Under the pieces are notes generated by a model. That model was not told the DNA's origin and searched no databases. It saw nothing but the letters and a program-made list of their open reading frames with translations. Source: Treponemataceae bacterium (GTDB taxonomy: Bacteria > Spirochaetota > Spirochaetia > Treponematales > Treponemataceae). From it: 47,078 nucleotides of DNA. The translations under genes and the position numbers were made by a program. Where the stretch lies: contig JAKSTT010000005.1 in NCBI GenBank assembly GCA_024413635.1, positions 1 to 47,078 of the forward strand. The letters are read 5' to 3'. Below are positions 8,384-17,940 of this stretch, one piece after another. Position 1 is the first letter of the stretch. Every line of letters starts with the position of its first letter.

Positions 8384-9528
8384 AATACATTGCATTTACC
8401 GGCGGCGGAACCGGGGGACATATTTATCCCGGTTTGGCCGTTGCAGATGCCTTACGCCCCATGATAGGCAATGAGTACCAGATTCTTTGGATCGGCTCCA
8501 ACAAAGGCGTAGATAAAGATATCGTTACAAAAAGTGGCAGTGCAGAAATCTTCAAGGGAATCTCCAGCGGTAAACTCCGCCGGTACCTTTCCCTGCAAAA
8601 TCTTGCAGACCTGTTTAAAATCATCGGCGGTTTTTTTTCCGCCTTCTGTATTCTGGCAAAATACCGGCCCGTAGCATTGTTTTCAAAAGGCGGCTTTGTA
8701 AGCGTTCCTCCGTGCTATGCAGCCAAACTGCTGGGAATACCTGTTTTTACCCATGAATGTGATGTTTCACCGGGATTAGCTACCCGGCTGAACAGTAACT
8801 GTGCCGACAGAATATTTGTGTCTTTTGAAAAAACCGTACAGTATTTTTCAGAAGCAAAACAGAAAAAAGTAACCGTAACCGGTGACCCGGTACGACCGGT
8901 CTTTTATGAAGCCGATGCAGCAAAAGGCCTTGAGTATCTGGGTTTTGCTGAAAAACCTGCCAAACCAATCCTTCTGGTACTTGGCGGCAGTCTGGGAGCC
9001 CGGCAGATAAACGAGCTGGTAACAGAAAACCTGCCATGGCTGACCGAACATTTCACGGTGGTACACCAGACCGGAAAAGCCTGGGCAGAAGAACATCCTG
9101 AACAGTTTGAAAACACGGTGGAAAACTATATACCCCTCAGTTTCATATATGGAGAAATGCCCCATGTAATGGCTGCTGCCGATGTGGTACTGTCACGTGC
9201 CGGCAGTAACTTCCTCTGGGAATGTGCCGTAACGGGCAAACCGCTGGTACTGATTCCCCTGAGCGGAAGCGGAACCCGTGGTGACCAGGTAGAAAACGCC
9301 GCTTTCTTTATGTCACAGAAGGCAGCACTGGTGCTGGGTGGACGTGATCCAGAAGGTAATGAAACTCCTGCGGCAACAGCAGAAAATCTGCAGGCCGCAT
9401 TGGAACAGCTTCTTGATGATAGTACCCGCCGCCAGTATGCGGAAGCTTCCCATGCGCTGACGGAAGGGCAGAAACCGGCAGAAGCCATTGCCCGTATTCT
9501 CTATGATGAGGTCAGCAGAAGATCATGA
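8380..9528 (+). CDS. murG: MurG, UDP-GlcNAc:lipid I N-acetylglucosaminyltransferase
   Basis: MurG adds GlcNAc to lipid I to make lipid II, the last cytoplasmic step of peptidoglycan precursor synthesis, at the inner face of the membrane. The 382-residue protein carries the N-terminal glycine-rich loop FTGGGTGGHIYPGLAVA (residues 6-22), the second loop LGGSLGARQIN, and the donor-binding stretch SRAGSNFLWE followed by PLSGSGTRGDQ. In many MurG proteins the last motif begins with 'P'; here it is 'IPLSGSGTRGDQVENA'. It overlaps the genes on both sides by 4 nt, which indicates translational coupling. Confidence 0.95.
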   Translation: MKYIAFTGGGTGGHIYPGLAVADALRPMIGNEYQILWIGSNKGVDKDIVTKSGSAEIFKGISSGKLRRYLSLQNLADLFKIIGGFFSAFCILAKYRPVALFSKGGFVSVPPCYAAKLLGIPVFTHECDVSPGLATRLNSNCADRIFVSFEKTVQYFSEAKQKKVTVTGDPVRPVFYEADAAKGLEYLGFAEKPAKPILLVLGGSLGARQINELVTENLPWLTEHFTVVHQTGKAWAEEHPEQFENTVENYIPLSFIYGEMPHVMAAADVVLSRAGSNFLWECAVTGKPLVLIPLSGSGTRGDQVENAAFFMSQKAALVLGGRDPEGNETPAATAENLQAALEQLLDDSTRRQYAEASHALTEGQKPAEAIARILYDEVSRRS

Positions 9529-10010
9529 CGTTTCAGTTTATTGACGCTGTTTTTAGCCTCATCATTCTGGTGTGCGCCGTCAGTGCCACGGTAAAAGGCT
9601 TTATTCACGAACTGTTTTCAAAACTTGCCTTTTTTCTGGGGCTTTTTGCAGCCAGCATCTTTACCAAAAATCTTGCTCCGTACCTGACACCGTATATAAA
9701 AGTAGACGTGCTCTGTACCATTCTTGCATTCATCATTATTTTCGTACTGGTATACCTTATCGTCCGCCTCATTCAGCAGGCGGTAAAGAATGCACTTGAC
9801 GGTGAAGTCATGGATGGTCTTGATCATTCACTTGGATTTCTGTTCGGCGTATTTGAAGGACTCATCGTTGTAGCCTGTATCCTTCTTGTTTTCTATACCC
9901 AGCCCTGGTTTGACGTTTCATTTCTTGACCGGAGCTTTTTCAGCAGAATCCTCAGCAGCATTCTGGTGCAACCCACCAATTATGTAAAAGGACTGGTTGC
10001 CTGTGTTTGA
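9525..10010 (+). CDS. cvpA: CvpA-family inner-membrane protein
   Basis: The 161-residue protein has four hydrophobic segments (about 5-20, 30-45, 62-85 and 102-128), in the pattern of the CvpA/colicin V production family. Family members are small inner-membrane proteins linked to envelope stress and septal peptidoglycan biology, though the biochemical role is not settled. The N-terminal FIDAVFSLIILVCAVSATVKGFIHELF matches the family's usual opening in spacing and charge. It starts within the murG stop (ATGA) and its end overlaps the next gene by 14 nt. Confidence 0.82.
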   Translation: MTFQFIDAVFSLIILVCAVSATVKGFIHELFSKLAFFLGLFAASIFTKNLAPYLTPYIKVDVLCTILAFIIIFVLVYLIVRLIQQAVKNALDGEVMDGLDHSLGFLFGVFEGLIVVACILLVFYTQPWFDVSFLDRSFFSRILSSILVQPTNYVKGLVACV

Positions 10011-11220
10011 TAATCTTCTCTATCAGAATGCAGCAGACCTGCTGGCAAAAGACCTGCAGGCTGGAGGATTACCACAGTCATTGCTGTTCTCTGGTCCTGC
10101 CAGCTCAGGAAAACTGACTGCCGCCCTGGAACTGTCCCGCATTACCAGCTGTAAGGCACCGGTAAAAGGTGTCTGGACCTGTACCTGTCCTTCCTGCCTG
10201 CGTCATAAGGCCTTGGCCAGTACCGTTGTTCTTATCGCAGGTCCCCGTGACTGCTCGCTGGAAATCGGGGATGCAAAAGACGCCCTGCTGCAGGCTTCCC
10301 GTTCCAATGCATCCTGGATACAGGCAACCCGGTATCTGTTTCTCAGAAGTGTACGCAAATTAACAGTCCGTTTTTCTCCATTGCTGTGGGAAAACGACAA
10401 AAATGCGTCAAAAGTATCACCTATTGTGTCTGATATTGACGAACTGCTGGAAGAAATCGATCCAATCCGTCCGCTGCCATCACCGGATAAACTGGAAAAA
10501 CTCCTTACCAGTCTGGAAAAAGACTGCCGGAAACTGGAATCTGACTGGATGTATGACAGCATCCCCATCAATCAGATCCGCTCAGCATCAGAATGGCTGC
10601 GATTGTCCGTTCCAGACGGAAAAAAGATGCTCATCATTGAAAATGCCGACCGCATGCAGGACAGCGTACGGAACGCCCTTTTAAAGATTATTGAAGAACC
10701 GCCGGAAGACGTCATTTTCGTTCTGACTACCGCAGCCCGCAGTGCCGTCATGCCGACTATCCTTTCCCGTGTCAGAACCTATCATTTTCACGACCGCACC
10801 GTACCGCAGCAGCAGGAAGTCATCAACCGGGTATTTCACAACCCTGAGTATGCCTCTAAAGAAAGCGTAGCAGATTTTCTGTCTGAATATCTTCCGGTAC
10901 CAAGTCCGGTAATCCAGGAAGCTGCCCGCGGGTATCTGAACCAGGTTATGCAGGGACAGCATCCGGACACTGCCGCACTGCTGAAAGACATGGAAAACTT
11001 TGAACCGCGTCTGGCATTGGCCGTTTTCTACCGGGAACTGATTCATCTTGCCGGAAATTCTCTCCGGATGCCGGAAAACAGCACTCCGGACATGCTTGCC
11101 GGTGCTACGGAAAAAGCATCCCGTATGCTTACTGCCATCAGAAATTCATATCAGGACATCACCATCTATAACCAGAAACCGGCTCAGGCTCTGGAGGTGC
11201 TCTATGAAAGAATTCGCTAA
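9997..11220 (+). CDS. holB: DNA polymerase III delta-prime-like clamp-loader subunit
   Basis: The 407-residue protein has a P-loop-like GPASSGK (about residues 33-39), four cysteines of a zinc module (C51 and the cluster CTCPSC), a Walker B/sensor region MLIIENADRMQDSVRNALLK, EEPPEDV and the SRVR motif, all in the order of clamp-loader AAA+ subunits. It helps load the sliding clamp onto DNA. An extra segment of about 100 residues, rich in Glu, Leu and Ser, lies between the zinc module and Walker B. The start is TTG at 9997, inside cvpA; GTG at 10003 is an alternative. AAAGGA lies upstream, 4 nt from the TTG. It overlaps the following kinase gene by 17 nt. Confidence 0.82.
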   Translation: MPVFDNLLYQNAADLLAKDLQAGGLPQSLLFSGPASSGKLTAALELSRITSCKAPVKGVWTCTCPSCLRHKALASTVVLIAGPRDCSLEIGDAKDALLQASRSNASWIQATRYLFLRSVRKLTVRFSPLLWENDKNASKVSPIVSDIDELLEEIDPIRPLPSPDKLEKLLTSLEKDCRKLESDWMYDSIPINQIRSASEWLRLSVPDGKKMLIIENADRMQDSVRNALLKIIEEPPEDVIFVLTTAARSAVMPTILSRVRTYHFHDRTVPQQQEVINRVFHNPEYASKESVADFLSEYLPVPSPVIQEAARGYLNQVMQGQHPDTAALLKDMENFEPRLALAVFYRELIHLAGNSLRMPENSTPDMLAGATEKASRMLTAIRNSYQDITIYNQKPAQALEVLYERIR

Positions 11221-12382
11221 AAAGGCTCTGACCCGTTTAAAGCGGATGCCCCGTGAACAGCTTGAAACGCTGACTATGGATATTGCAGAAGAAAACGAAT
11301 TTCTTCTTTCTGTTGTCGACTCCCTCAATTCCGGCCTTATCATCTGCGATGCAGACTGGCTGGTATTAAAAGCCAACAAGGCCGCAGAACGCTATGTTCC
11401 CTTTTACCGGACCGATAACCGGGAACAGGTGTGGTCCTGCATCGATGATCTGGAAATTTCCGGATTCCTGAAAGAGTGCAGTGTCAACAAAAAATCCCTG
11501 GTATCAGACGAATTTACCGTTTCTACCTCAGGCGGCAGTACCCGTATCATTACCATTACCGTACAGCCCTATGTCCAGCGGAAAAAGATGGCCGGTTACA
11601 TCATCAGGATTGATGACATAACGGAAACCAGAAGCCAGGAAGTAAAGCTGCGGCGAATGGAATCCCTGGCAAGCCTCACATCCCTTGCGGCAAGCGTTGC
11701 CCATGAAATAAAGAACCCTTTAGGTGCAATCAGTATTCATATCCAGCTGATTCAGAAAGCCCTGAAAAAGGCCCGTGCCGGTGACGGTACACTGCCGGAT
11801 GAAAAATTCGTAGAAAACTATCTGGACATCGTAACCCAGGAAATTGAACGGCTGAATCAGATTATCGTGGATTTTCTGTTTGCAGTCCGGCCGGTTCAGG
11901 CATCACTGGAACTGGTGAACCTTTCAGAAATGCTGGAAAATTTCTGTCAGTTCATTGTTCCGGAACTGGATAATAAAAAAATCAGCCTTGAAAAAGATTT
12001 GCTTGAAAAGCCCCCCTATGTGTATCTTGATACTAAGCTTTTCAAACAGGTTCTCATCAATCTGGCCCAGAATGCCATTGCGGCCATGAAGGATGGCGGT
12101 AAACTGCTGGTTTCTACAAAACTGAAAAACGACCGTCTGCTGGTAGCCATTGCTGATACGGGATGCGGTATGGATGCGGAAACCGTCAGCCGGATTTTTG
12201 AACCCTATTTTACGACAAAAGCCAACGGAACCGGTCTGGGACTGACCATGGTGTATAAAATCATCAAGGAACTGGGGGGCGATATTGATGTCAAATCATT
12301 CCCTGATGAAGGAACCATCTTCACCATATCCCTGCCGGTACCCCAGAAAGAACTGCGGGCTCTGGAATATCAGGGCTCATAA
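11204..12382 (+). CDS. Soluble NtrB/AtoS-type sensor histidine kinase
   Basis: The 392-residue protein has no membrane segment. It contains a PAS domain (about 30-145), a HisKA helix with the phosphoacceptor in VAHEIKNPLGA (near residue 166), and an ATPase domain with NLAQNAIAAM (N-box), DTGCGM (G1), EPYFTTK (F-box) and GTGLGL (G2). It should phosphorylate the NtrC-type regulator that follows 8 nt downstream. The start at 11204 was chosen for its GGAGG ribosome site, and an in-frame start further up lacks one and would read through holB. The signal sensed by the PAS domain is unknown. Confidence 0.93.
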   Translation: MKEFAKKALTRLKRMPREQLETLTMDIAEENEFLLSVVDSLNSGLIICDADWLVLKANKAAERYVPFYRTDNREQVWSCIDDLEISGFLKECSVNKKSLVSDEFTVSTSGGSTRIITITVQPYVQRKKMAGYIIRIDDITETRSQEVKLRRMESLASLTSLAASVAHEIKNPLGAISIHIQLIQKALKKARAGDGTLPDEKFVENYLDIVTQEIERLNQIIVDFLFAVRPVQASLELVNLSEMLENFCQFIVPELDNKKISLEKDLLEKPPYVYLDTKLFKQVLINLAQNAIAAMKDGGKLLVSTKLKNDRLLVAIADTGCGMDAETVSRIFEPYFTTKANGTGLGLTMVYKIIKELGGDIDVKSFPDEGTIFTISLPVPQKELRALEYQGS

Positions 12383-12390
12383 GGAACGAT

Positions 12391-13761
12391 ATGTTACAGT
12401 CAACTATTCTCATAATTGATGATGAAAAAAATATACGTGAAGGTCTTGCAGCCGCCCTTTCAATGGAGTTTGATGACCGCATTAAAGTAGAGCTGGCCGA
12501 TAACGGGAAAACCGGTCTGGAACGCTTTGCCAAAGGCGACATTGATCTGGTCATTACGGACCTCCGCATGCCGGAAGTAACGGGAGAACAGGTTCTTGCC
12601 AAGATTACGGCTGAAAATCCCGGTGTACCGGTCATAGTCCTGACCGGTCACGGCAGCATAGACTCAGCTGTAGAAGCCATGCGTTCCGGTGCCTATGACT
12701 TCCTGACAAAACCACCGAATCTTGATGAGCTGACGGCCATTGTCCAGCGGGCACTGAAAAGCCGGGAACTGGTTATCCGTAACCAGCGGCTGGAATCAGA
12801 CCTTGAAAGCAAACAGTCTTTTGAATCGATTATCGGCAAAAGTGCCGAAATGCAGAAAATTTTTGACATGGTGCGCCGTGTAGCAGATTCAAAGGCCAAT
12901 GTCCTTATCACCGGTGAGTCTGGTGTCGGTAAGGAATTGATTGCCAATGCAATCCACAAACTGTCATCACGCCACGATAATGCCCTGGTAAAGGTAAACT
13001 GTGCAGCGCTCAGTGAATCATTGCTGGAAAGCGAGCTTTTCGGCCACGAAAAAGGTGCCTTTACGGGAGCCATAGCCCAGAAGAAAGGCCGCTTTGAACT
13101 GGCTGATAAGGGAACGATTTTCCTTGATGAAATCGGTGAAATCAACCAGACCGTACAGATCAAGATTCTCCGTGTGCTGCAGGAACGGCAGTTTGAGCGG
13201 GTAGGCGGGGAGGATACCCTTTCCGTTGATGTCCGGGTAGTTGCAGCAACCAATAAGGATCTGGAAAAGGAAGTGGCAGAAGGCCGGTTCCGTGAAGATC
13301 TTTTTTACCGTCTGAACGTAGTGCATATTCATGTACCGCCGTTACGGGAACGCAAGGACGATATTCCGCTGATGATCCAGGCATTCGTAAAGGAATTTGC
13401 AGAAGAAAACGGCAAGCAGATTGCCGACATCGATAACCGGGCCCGTTCAGCTCTGTATAACTACAGCTGGCCGGGAAACATCAGGCAGCTCCGCAATTTC
13501 ATGGAAAGTGCCGTTGTCATGTGTCAGGGAAACCGTATAACCCTCGATGACCTGCCGCCGACCATCAGCCAGGCAACAGTAGATGAGTCAATTCATGTGC
13601 CTGCCGGTATTTCACTGGATGAAGCCGAAAAAATCGTCATTCTCCAGAACCTGGCCCGGTATAACAACAACAAGTCAAAAACGGCAGAAGTGCTGCAGAT
13701 TGGCCGGAAAACCCTGCACCGTAAACTGGCGGAATGGGGAATTGAAGACGACTCTGAGTAA
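12391..13761 (+). CDS. NtrC-family sigma-54-dependent response regulator
   Basis: The 456-residue protein has a receiver domain (IIDDEK at the N-terminus, phosphoacceptor Asp in LVITDLRMPE), a sigma-54-interacting AAA+ domain (Walker A GESGVGKE, GAFTGA loop intact, Walker B GTIFLDEIGEI) and a Fis-type helix-turn-helix at the C-terminus (NKSKTAEVLQIGRKTLHRKL). With GAFTGA intact it should activate RNA polymerase-sigma-54 promoters. It forms a pair with the histidine kinase upstream and ends the operon. I found no convincing -24/-12 promoter in the window, so its targets lie elsewhere. Confidence 0.95.
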   Translation: MLQSTILIIDDEKNIREGLAAALSMEFDDRIKVELADNGKTGLERFAKGDIDLVITDLRMPEVTGEQVLAKITAENPGVPVIVLTGHGSIDSAVEAMRSGAYDFLTKPPNLDELTAIVQRALKSRELVIRNQRLESDLESKQSFESIIGKSAEMQKIFDMVRRVADSKANVLITGESGVGKELIANAIHKLSSRHDNALVKVNCAALSESLLESELFGHEKGAFTGAIAQKKGRFELADKGTIFLDEIGEINQTVQIKILRVLQERQFERVGGEDTLSVDVRVVAATNKDLEKEVAEGRFREDLFYRLNVVHIHVPPLRERKDDIPLMIQAFVKEFAEENGKQIADIDNRARSALYNYSWPGNIRQLRNFMESAVVMCQGNRITLDDLPPTISQATVDESIHVPAGISLDEAEKIVILQNLARYNNNKSKTAEVLQIGRKTLHRKLAEWGIEDDSE

Positions 13762-13822
13762 AAAAAAGAGAAAAACCCACTTTTTACCGTATTATTATCC
13801 TCATAATTACTGAATTATCGTG

Positions 13823-13828
13823 TATACT
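13823..13828 (+). promoter_or_regulatory. Possible -10 box for galM
   Basis: TATACT lies 36 nt before the galM ATG in an AT-rich gap. No good -35 box is found at 16-18 bp, so the promoter would be weak or activator-dependent. Confidence 0.4.
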
Positions 13829-13864
13829 AATAGCAAAATTGTTTTTTTCTCGAGAGGAAAATGT

Positions 13865-14902
13865 ATGAATATTAAGAAACAGTCTTTTGGTGTTCTTTCT
13901 GATGGAACTCAGCTCAATCTGTATACCGTAGATAACGGTGAAATGTGTTTCTCTTGTACTGACTATGGTGCAACCGTAACTTCCGTAATGATTCCAGACA
14001 GCAAAGGCCACCGTGATGATATTACCCTTGGTTTCCCGACTATCGAAGGATACATGCAGCGCCATGACTGCTACTTTGGTGTTTGCGTAGGCCGCTTCTG
14101 CAACCGTATCGGCAACGCCCAGTTTACCCTTGAAGGCAAAACCTACAATCTGGACAAAAACGATAATGGTGCCAACACCCTGCACGGTGGTTTCATGGGA
14201 TATAACCGCATGATCTGGAATTCAGAAATCGTTGAAACCGCAGAAGGTTCAGGTGTAACTTTCTACCGCACCTCACCGGACGGTGAACAGGGATTCCCCG
14301 GTAACCTCACCCTGCAGGTTACCTACCTGCTGACTCACCACAATGAACTGATCCTGAAATACTCAGGTATGACCGATAAACCAACCCCAATCAGCCTGAC
14401 CAACCACTCATTCTGGAACCTGAAAGGAACCGGAAAAGGCAACATCCGTGACAATATCGTATGCATTGATGCCGATGCAATTCTTGAAGTAAACGACAAA
14501 CTTATTCCTACCGGCAAAAAAATCGATGTAACCGGTACCCCGTTTGATTTCCGCAAGCCAAAAGCTGTTGGTAAGGAAATCGATGATGTTCCAGGCGGAT
14601 ACGACCACAACTTCTGCATCAACAAACAGCCGGGAGAAATCAAACTCTGTGCTACCGTTGCAGAACCAACTACCGGTCGCGGCATGGCCATCTACACCAA
14701 CCAGCCAGGTGTTCAGTTCTACACCGGCAACTTCCTCAAGGACACTTCCGGTAAAAACGGAGATGTATATAACAAACATGATGCACTGTGTTTGGAAACC
14801 CAGGCATTCCCTGATGCTCCAAACCAGAAGGATTTCCCTTCATGCATCCTGTATCCCGGTTCAACTTACGAATCGGTAACCATTCATAAGTTCACCTGGT
14901 AA
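13865..14902 (+). CDS. galM: Aldose 1-epimerase (galactose mutarotase)
   Basis: GalM interconverts alpha and beta anomers of galactose and related sugars, feeding the Leloir pathway. The 345-residue protein has the family landmarks CNRIGNAQF, NTLHGGFMG (first catalytic His region), NHSFWNLKG (second His), GGYDHNF and the catalytic Glu region CLETQAFPDAPNQ. The ATG at 13865 was chosen because GAGAGGA precedes it; a GTG 45 nt upstream lacks a ribosome site and adds an unrelated peptide. No other galactose genes are nearby. No convincing terminator separates it from the V-ATPase operon 51 bp downstream. Confidence 0.95.
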   Translation: MNIKKQSFGVLSDGTQLNLYTVDNGEMCFSCTDYGATVTSVMIPDSKGHRDDITLGFPTIEGYMQRHDCYFGVCVGRFCNRIGNAQFTLEGKTYNLDKNDNGANTLHGGFMGYNRMIWNSEIVETAEGSGVTFYRTSPDGEQGFPGNLTLQVTYLLTHHNELILKYSGMTDKPTPISLTNHSFWNLKGTGKGNIRDNIVCIDADAILEVNDKLIPTGKKIDVTGTPFDFRKPKAVGKEIDDVPGGYDHNFCINKQPGEIKLCATVAEPTTGRGMAIYTNQPGVQFYTGNFLKDTSGKNGDVYNKHDALCLETQAFPDAPNQKDFPSCILYPGSTYESVTIHKFTW

Positions 14903-14953
14903 TCCCTGAAAAAGACAGCCAGGTATTTCGTTCAAACGTACTAGAGAGGTTAT

Positions 14954-15583
14954 ATGGACGTTCAATTACAGGAACTGATCGACAAGATCAAGAAAGACGG
15001 TGTAGCTTCTGCCGAAAGTGCTGCAGCAGACATTATTGCTGCAGCAGAAAAAAAGGCTCAGGCAATCGTTGCAGATGCAGAAGAAAAAGCTGCAGCTGCT
15101 AAAAAAGCTGCTAAAGCAGAAACTGAACGCATGGAAAAAGCCAGTAAGGACGCTATTGCCCAGGCTGGCCGTAACCTGCTGATTCAGTTCCGTGAAGGTG
15201 TTAATGCACAGCTGAACGCAATCATCAATGCTGAATGCGCCAAAGCCTATGATGCAGACCTTCTGAAAAAACTGATTCCTGAAACAGTAAAAGCATGGGC
15301 ATCCAACGGTGATGCTGATTCAGTTGCTGTACTGCTTTCAGAAAAAGATCTCAAAGCACTTGAAGACGGTCTTAAGAGTGCTCTGAAATCAGAAATTGCA
15401 AAAGGTTGTGAAATCAAAGCAGACCCGACACTGTCAAACGGTTTCCGTATCAGTACCGACAATGGTGCTGCGTTCTATGATTTCTCAGCTGAAGCTGTCG
15501 CTGATCTCTTCGCTGCATATCTTAATCCTGTTACTGCTGCTATCCTTAAAGAAGCAGCAGCTGGAGTAAAAGAGGGTAACTAA
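14954..15583 (+). CDS. atpE: V-type ATPase subunit E (peripheral stalk)
   Basis: The 209-residue protein begins with a long Ala/Lys/Glu-rich coiled coil (about residues 10-80), followed by a globular C-terminal half, as in subunit E of the V/A-type ATPase. With a partner stalk subunit it ties the A3B3 head to the membrane subunit I. It is the first gene of the operon and has a GAGAGG ribosome site. The stop is directly followed by the next start, so the two are probably coupled. Confidence 0.9.
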   Translation: MDVQLQELIDKIKKDGVASAESAAADIIAAAEKKAQAIVADAEEKAAAAKKAAKAETERMEKASKDAIAQAGRNLLIQFREGVNAQLNAIINAECAKAYDADLLKKLIPETVKAWASNGDADSVAVLLSEKDLKALEDGLKSALKSEIAKGCEIKADPTLSNGFRISTDNGAAFYDFSAEAVADLFAAYLNPVTAAILKEAAAGVKEGN

Positions 15584-16129
15584 TTGGGCAACTGGTATTA
15601 TCTCGTTTCGCAGCTTCCCGCATTACCTCAGGATATTAGTGCGCCGCTGCCTGTTACGGAAGAATACTTTATGGAGCTGTGCTCACGGTTTTTAGACGGT
15701 AAAGCCCTGAAAACCATGCAGAGCCTTTCCCTTGAGCCACCCCGTTCCAAAAAGAGTACCGGGTCTGCAACCGTAGATACCTGGTACGACTGGGAGCGCA
15801 AACTGCGTTTTGCACTGGGAACCATCCGTGCACAGCGCATGAAGAAAGAATTTTCCGTAGAAGATGCTTCTTTCCCAGCTGACATTATGCAGACAGCACG
15901 TACTGCCTGCGGTTTTGACAGCCCCCTTGAAGCAGAACTCTTCCTGAACGGAGAACGCCTTAAACTGCTGGAGTCAATCAGTCCTTCTGACTGCTTCTCA
16001 ACAGATGCTGTATTTGCCTACGCCTTGAAATTAAAGCTGGCAAACCGCATGCGGAAGTTTGATGCAGAACTGGGTATGTCTTCGTACAAGAAGATTTATG
16101 AAAAGATATTGGAAGGCGGTCTTGCCTGA
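15584..16129 (+). CDS. DUF2764-like V-ATPase-associated protein in the subunit C position
   Basis: This 181-residue protein starts with TTG immediately after the atpE stop; GAGGG lies in the end of atpE and serves as its ribosome site. It opens with WYYLVSQLPALP and is mostly helical, with a Leu/Lys-rich C-terminal half. I take it for the DUF2764 family found in spirochaete and Bacteroidetes-type V-ATPase operons. It lies between E and A, where Enterococcus-type operons place subunit C (the rotor-collar subunit), but it is only about half the usual length. A role linking rotor and stalk is inference from position. Confidence 0.75.
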   Translation: MGNWYYLVSQLPALPQDISAPLPVTEEYFMELCSRFLDGKALKTMQSLSLEPPRSKKSTGSATVDTWYDWERKLRFALGTIRAQRMKKEFSVEDASFPADIMQTARTACGFDSPLEAELFLNGERLKLLESISPSDCFSTDAVFAYALKLKLANRMRKFDAELGMSSYKKIYEKILEGGLA

Positions 16130-16168
16130 TCTTCTGATCAGTGCATCCGTATTTGTTGGAGATTAGCT

Positions 16169-17938
16169 ATGAAAGATACAAAAGGCACCGTAGTTGCAGT
16201 TAACGGTAACATGATTTCTGTTGCTTTTGACGGTAACGTTGCACTTAACGAAGTAGGATACGTACTCGTAGGCGGAAAACGCCTGAAGAGTGAAGTAATC
16301 CGTATTCGTAACGGTCAGGCACAGATGCAGGTATTTGAAATCACCAAAGGTATTGAAACCGGCAATGAGGTTGAATTTACCGGTGACCTGCTGTCTGTAG
16401 AACTTGGCCCGGGTCTGTTAGGTCAGGTATATGATGGTCTGCAGAACCCACTGCCACAGCTTGCAGAACAGGCTGGCTACTTCCTGGAGCGCGGTATTTA
16501 CCTTGACGCTCTTGATACTGAAAAGAAATGGGAATTCACTCCTATTGCAAAAGCTGGTGACACTGTTCGCCGTGGTGATGTTCTCGGTTCAGTACCGGAA
16601 GGACCTTTTACCCATAAAATCCTCGTTCCATTCGGTATGTATGGAACCTATACCGTTAAGTCAGTAAAAGAAGGCGGCGAATACAAAGTTCACGACACCG
16701 TTGCCGTTCTTACTGATGAAAAGGGAAAAGACCATGACGTATGCATGAGCTTCAACTGGCCGGTAAAACGTGCCGTAGACTGCTATGCAGAACGCCTGAA
16801 GCCGGAAGACACCATGGTTACCCAGATTCGTCTGATTGATACCTTCTTCCCGGTTGCCAAAGGTGGAACCTACTGTATTCCTGGACCATTCGGTGCAGGT
16901 AAAACCGTACTGCAGCATACTACCAGCCGTAACGCTGACGTTGATATCGTAATCGTTGCAGCCTGTGGTGAACGCGCCGGTGAAGTAGTAGAAATCCTTA
17001 AGGAATTCCCTGAACTGATTGACCCCCGTACCGGTAAATCACTGATTGAACGTACCATCATCATCTGTAACACATCTTCAATGCCTGTAGCTGCCCGTGA
17101 AGCTTCGGTTTACACCGGTGTTACTCTTGCTGAGTACTATCGCCAGATGGGTCTGCACGTACTGCTGCTTGCTGACTCAACTTCACGTTGGGCACAGGCT
17201 CTCCGCGAAATGTCAGGACGCCTGGAAGAAATCCCTGGTGAAGAAGCATTCCCTGCTTACCTGGAATCTTATATCGCTGCATTCTATGAACGTGCCGGTA
17301 TCGTAAAACTGAATGACGGTTCAACCGGTTCAGTTACTATCGGTGGTACCGTATCTCCTGCCGGCGGTAACTTTGAAGAACCAGTTACCCAGGCAACACT
17401 GAAAGTAGTAGGTTCATTCCACGGTCTTTCACGTGAACGTTCAGATGCCCGTAAATATCCTGCCATTGACCCGCTGGATTCATGGTCAAAATATAAGTCT
17501 GTTATCCGCGAAGACTGGGTAGGATATGCCCGTAAAACCCTGCGCCGTGGTACTGAAGTAGGACAGATGATGAAAGTAGTAGGTGAAGAAGGTACTTCAA
17601 CTGAAGACTTCATCGCTTACCTGAAATCAGAGTTCCTTGACTCAGTATACTTCCAGCAGAACTCTTTCGATGAAATCGATTCCGCTGCCAGCGTTGAGCG
17701 CCAGACCTACGTATTCAAGAAACTGCTTGCTGTTCTTGGTTCAGATTTTGATCTGCCGGGAAAAGACGAAGCACGTGCATACTTCAACAATATGCGCCAG
17801 ACCTTCCTGGACTGGAACTACTCTCCATGGCAGTCTGACAAGTTCAAGTCGATTGAAAAGCAGATTGAAGACCTGTATGCATCTAAGAATGGTACCTTTA
17901 CCGCAGAAGCCGCAGAACTTCTTAAGGACGGTGAATAA
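16169..17938 (+). CDS. atpA: V-type ATPase catalytic subunit A
   Basis: The 589-residue protein is the nucleotide-hydrolysing subunit of the head. It shows the long non-homologous insertion typical of subunit A (about 110-200), Walker [12 protein letters not shown] (near residue 239), [29 protein letters not shown], and the C-terminal helical domain. A TTGGAG ribosome site precedes the ATG. It sits between the DUF2764-like gene and atpB, 2 nt from the latter. Its full length and intact motifs indicate an active enzyme. Confidence 0.97.
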   Translation: MKDTKGTVVAVNGNMISVAFDGNVALNEVGYVLVGGKRLKSEVIRIRNGQAQMQVFEITKGIETGNEVEFTGDLLSVELGPGLLGQVYDGLQNPLPQLAEQAGYFLERGIYLDALDTEKKWEFTPIAKAGDTVRRGDVLGSVPEGPFTHKILVPFGMYGTYTVKSVKEGGEYKVHDTVAVLTDEKGKDHDVCMSFNWPVKRAVDCYAERLKPEDTMVTQIRLIDTFFPVAKGGTYCIPGPFGAGKTVLQHTTSRNADVDIVIVAACGERAGEVVEILKEFPELIDPRTGKSLIERTIIICNTSSMPVAAREASVYTGVTLAEYYRQMGLHVLLLADSTSRWAQALREMSGRLEEIPGEEAFPAYLESYIAAFYERAGIVKLNDGSTGSVTIGGTVSPAGGNFEEPVTQATLKVVGSFHGLSRERSDARKYPAIDPLDSWSKYKSVIREDWVGYARKTLRRGTEVGQMMKVVGEEGTSTEDFIAYLKSEFLDSVYFQQNSFDEIDSAASVERQTYVFKKLLAVLGSDFDLPGKDEARAYFNNMRQTFLDWNYSPWQSDKFKSIEKQIEDLYASKNGTFTAEAAELLKDGE

Positions 17939-17940
17939 CT

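Noticed and set aside
13762..13822. A/T-rich stretch after the NtrC gene as a terminator.
   Set aside because: The possible stem is only A/T pairs with a long loop; it is not a convincing rho-independent terminator.
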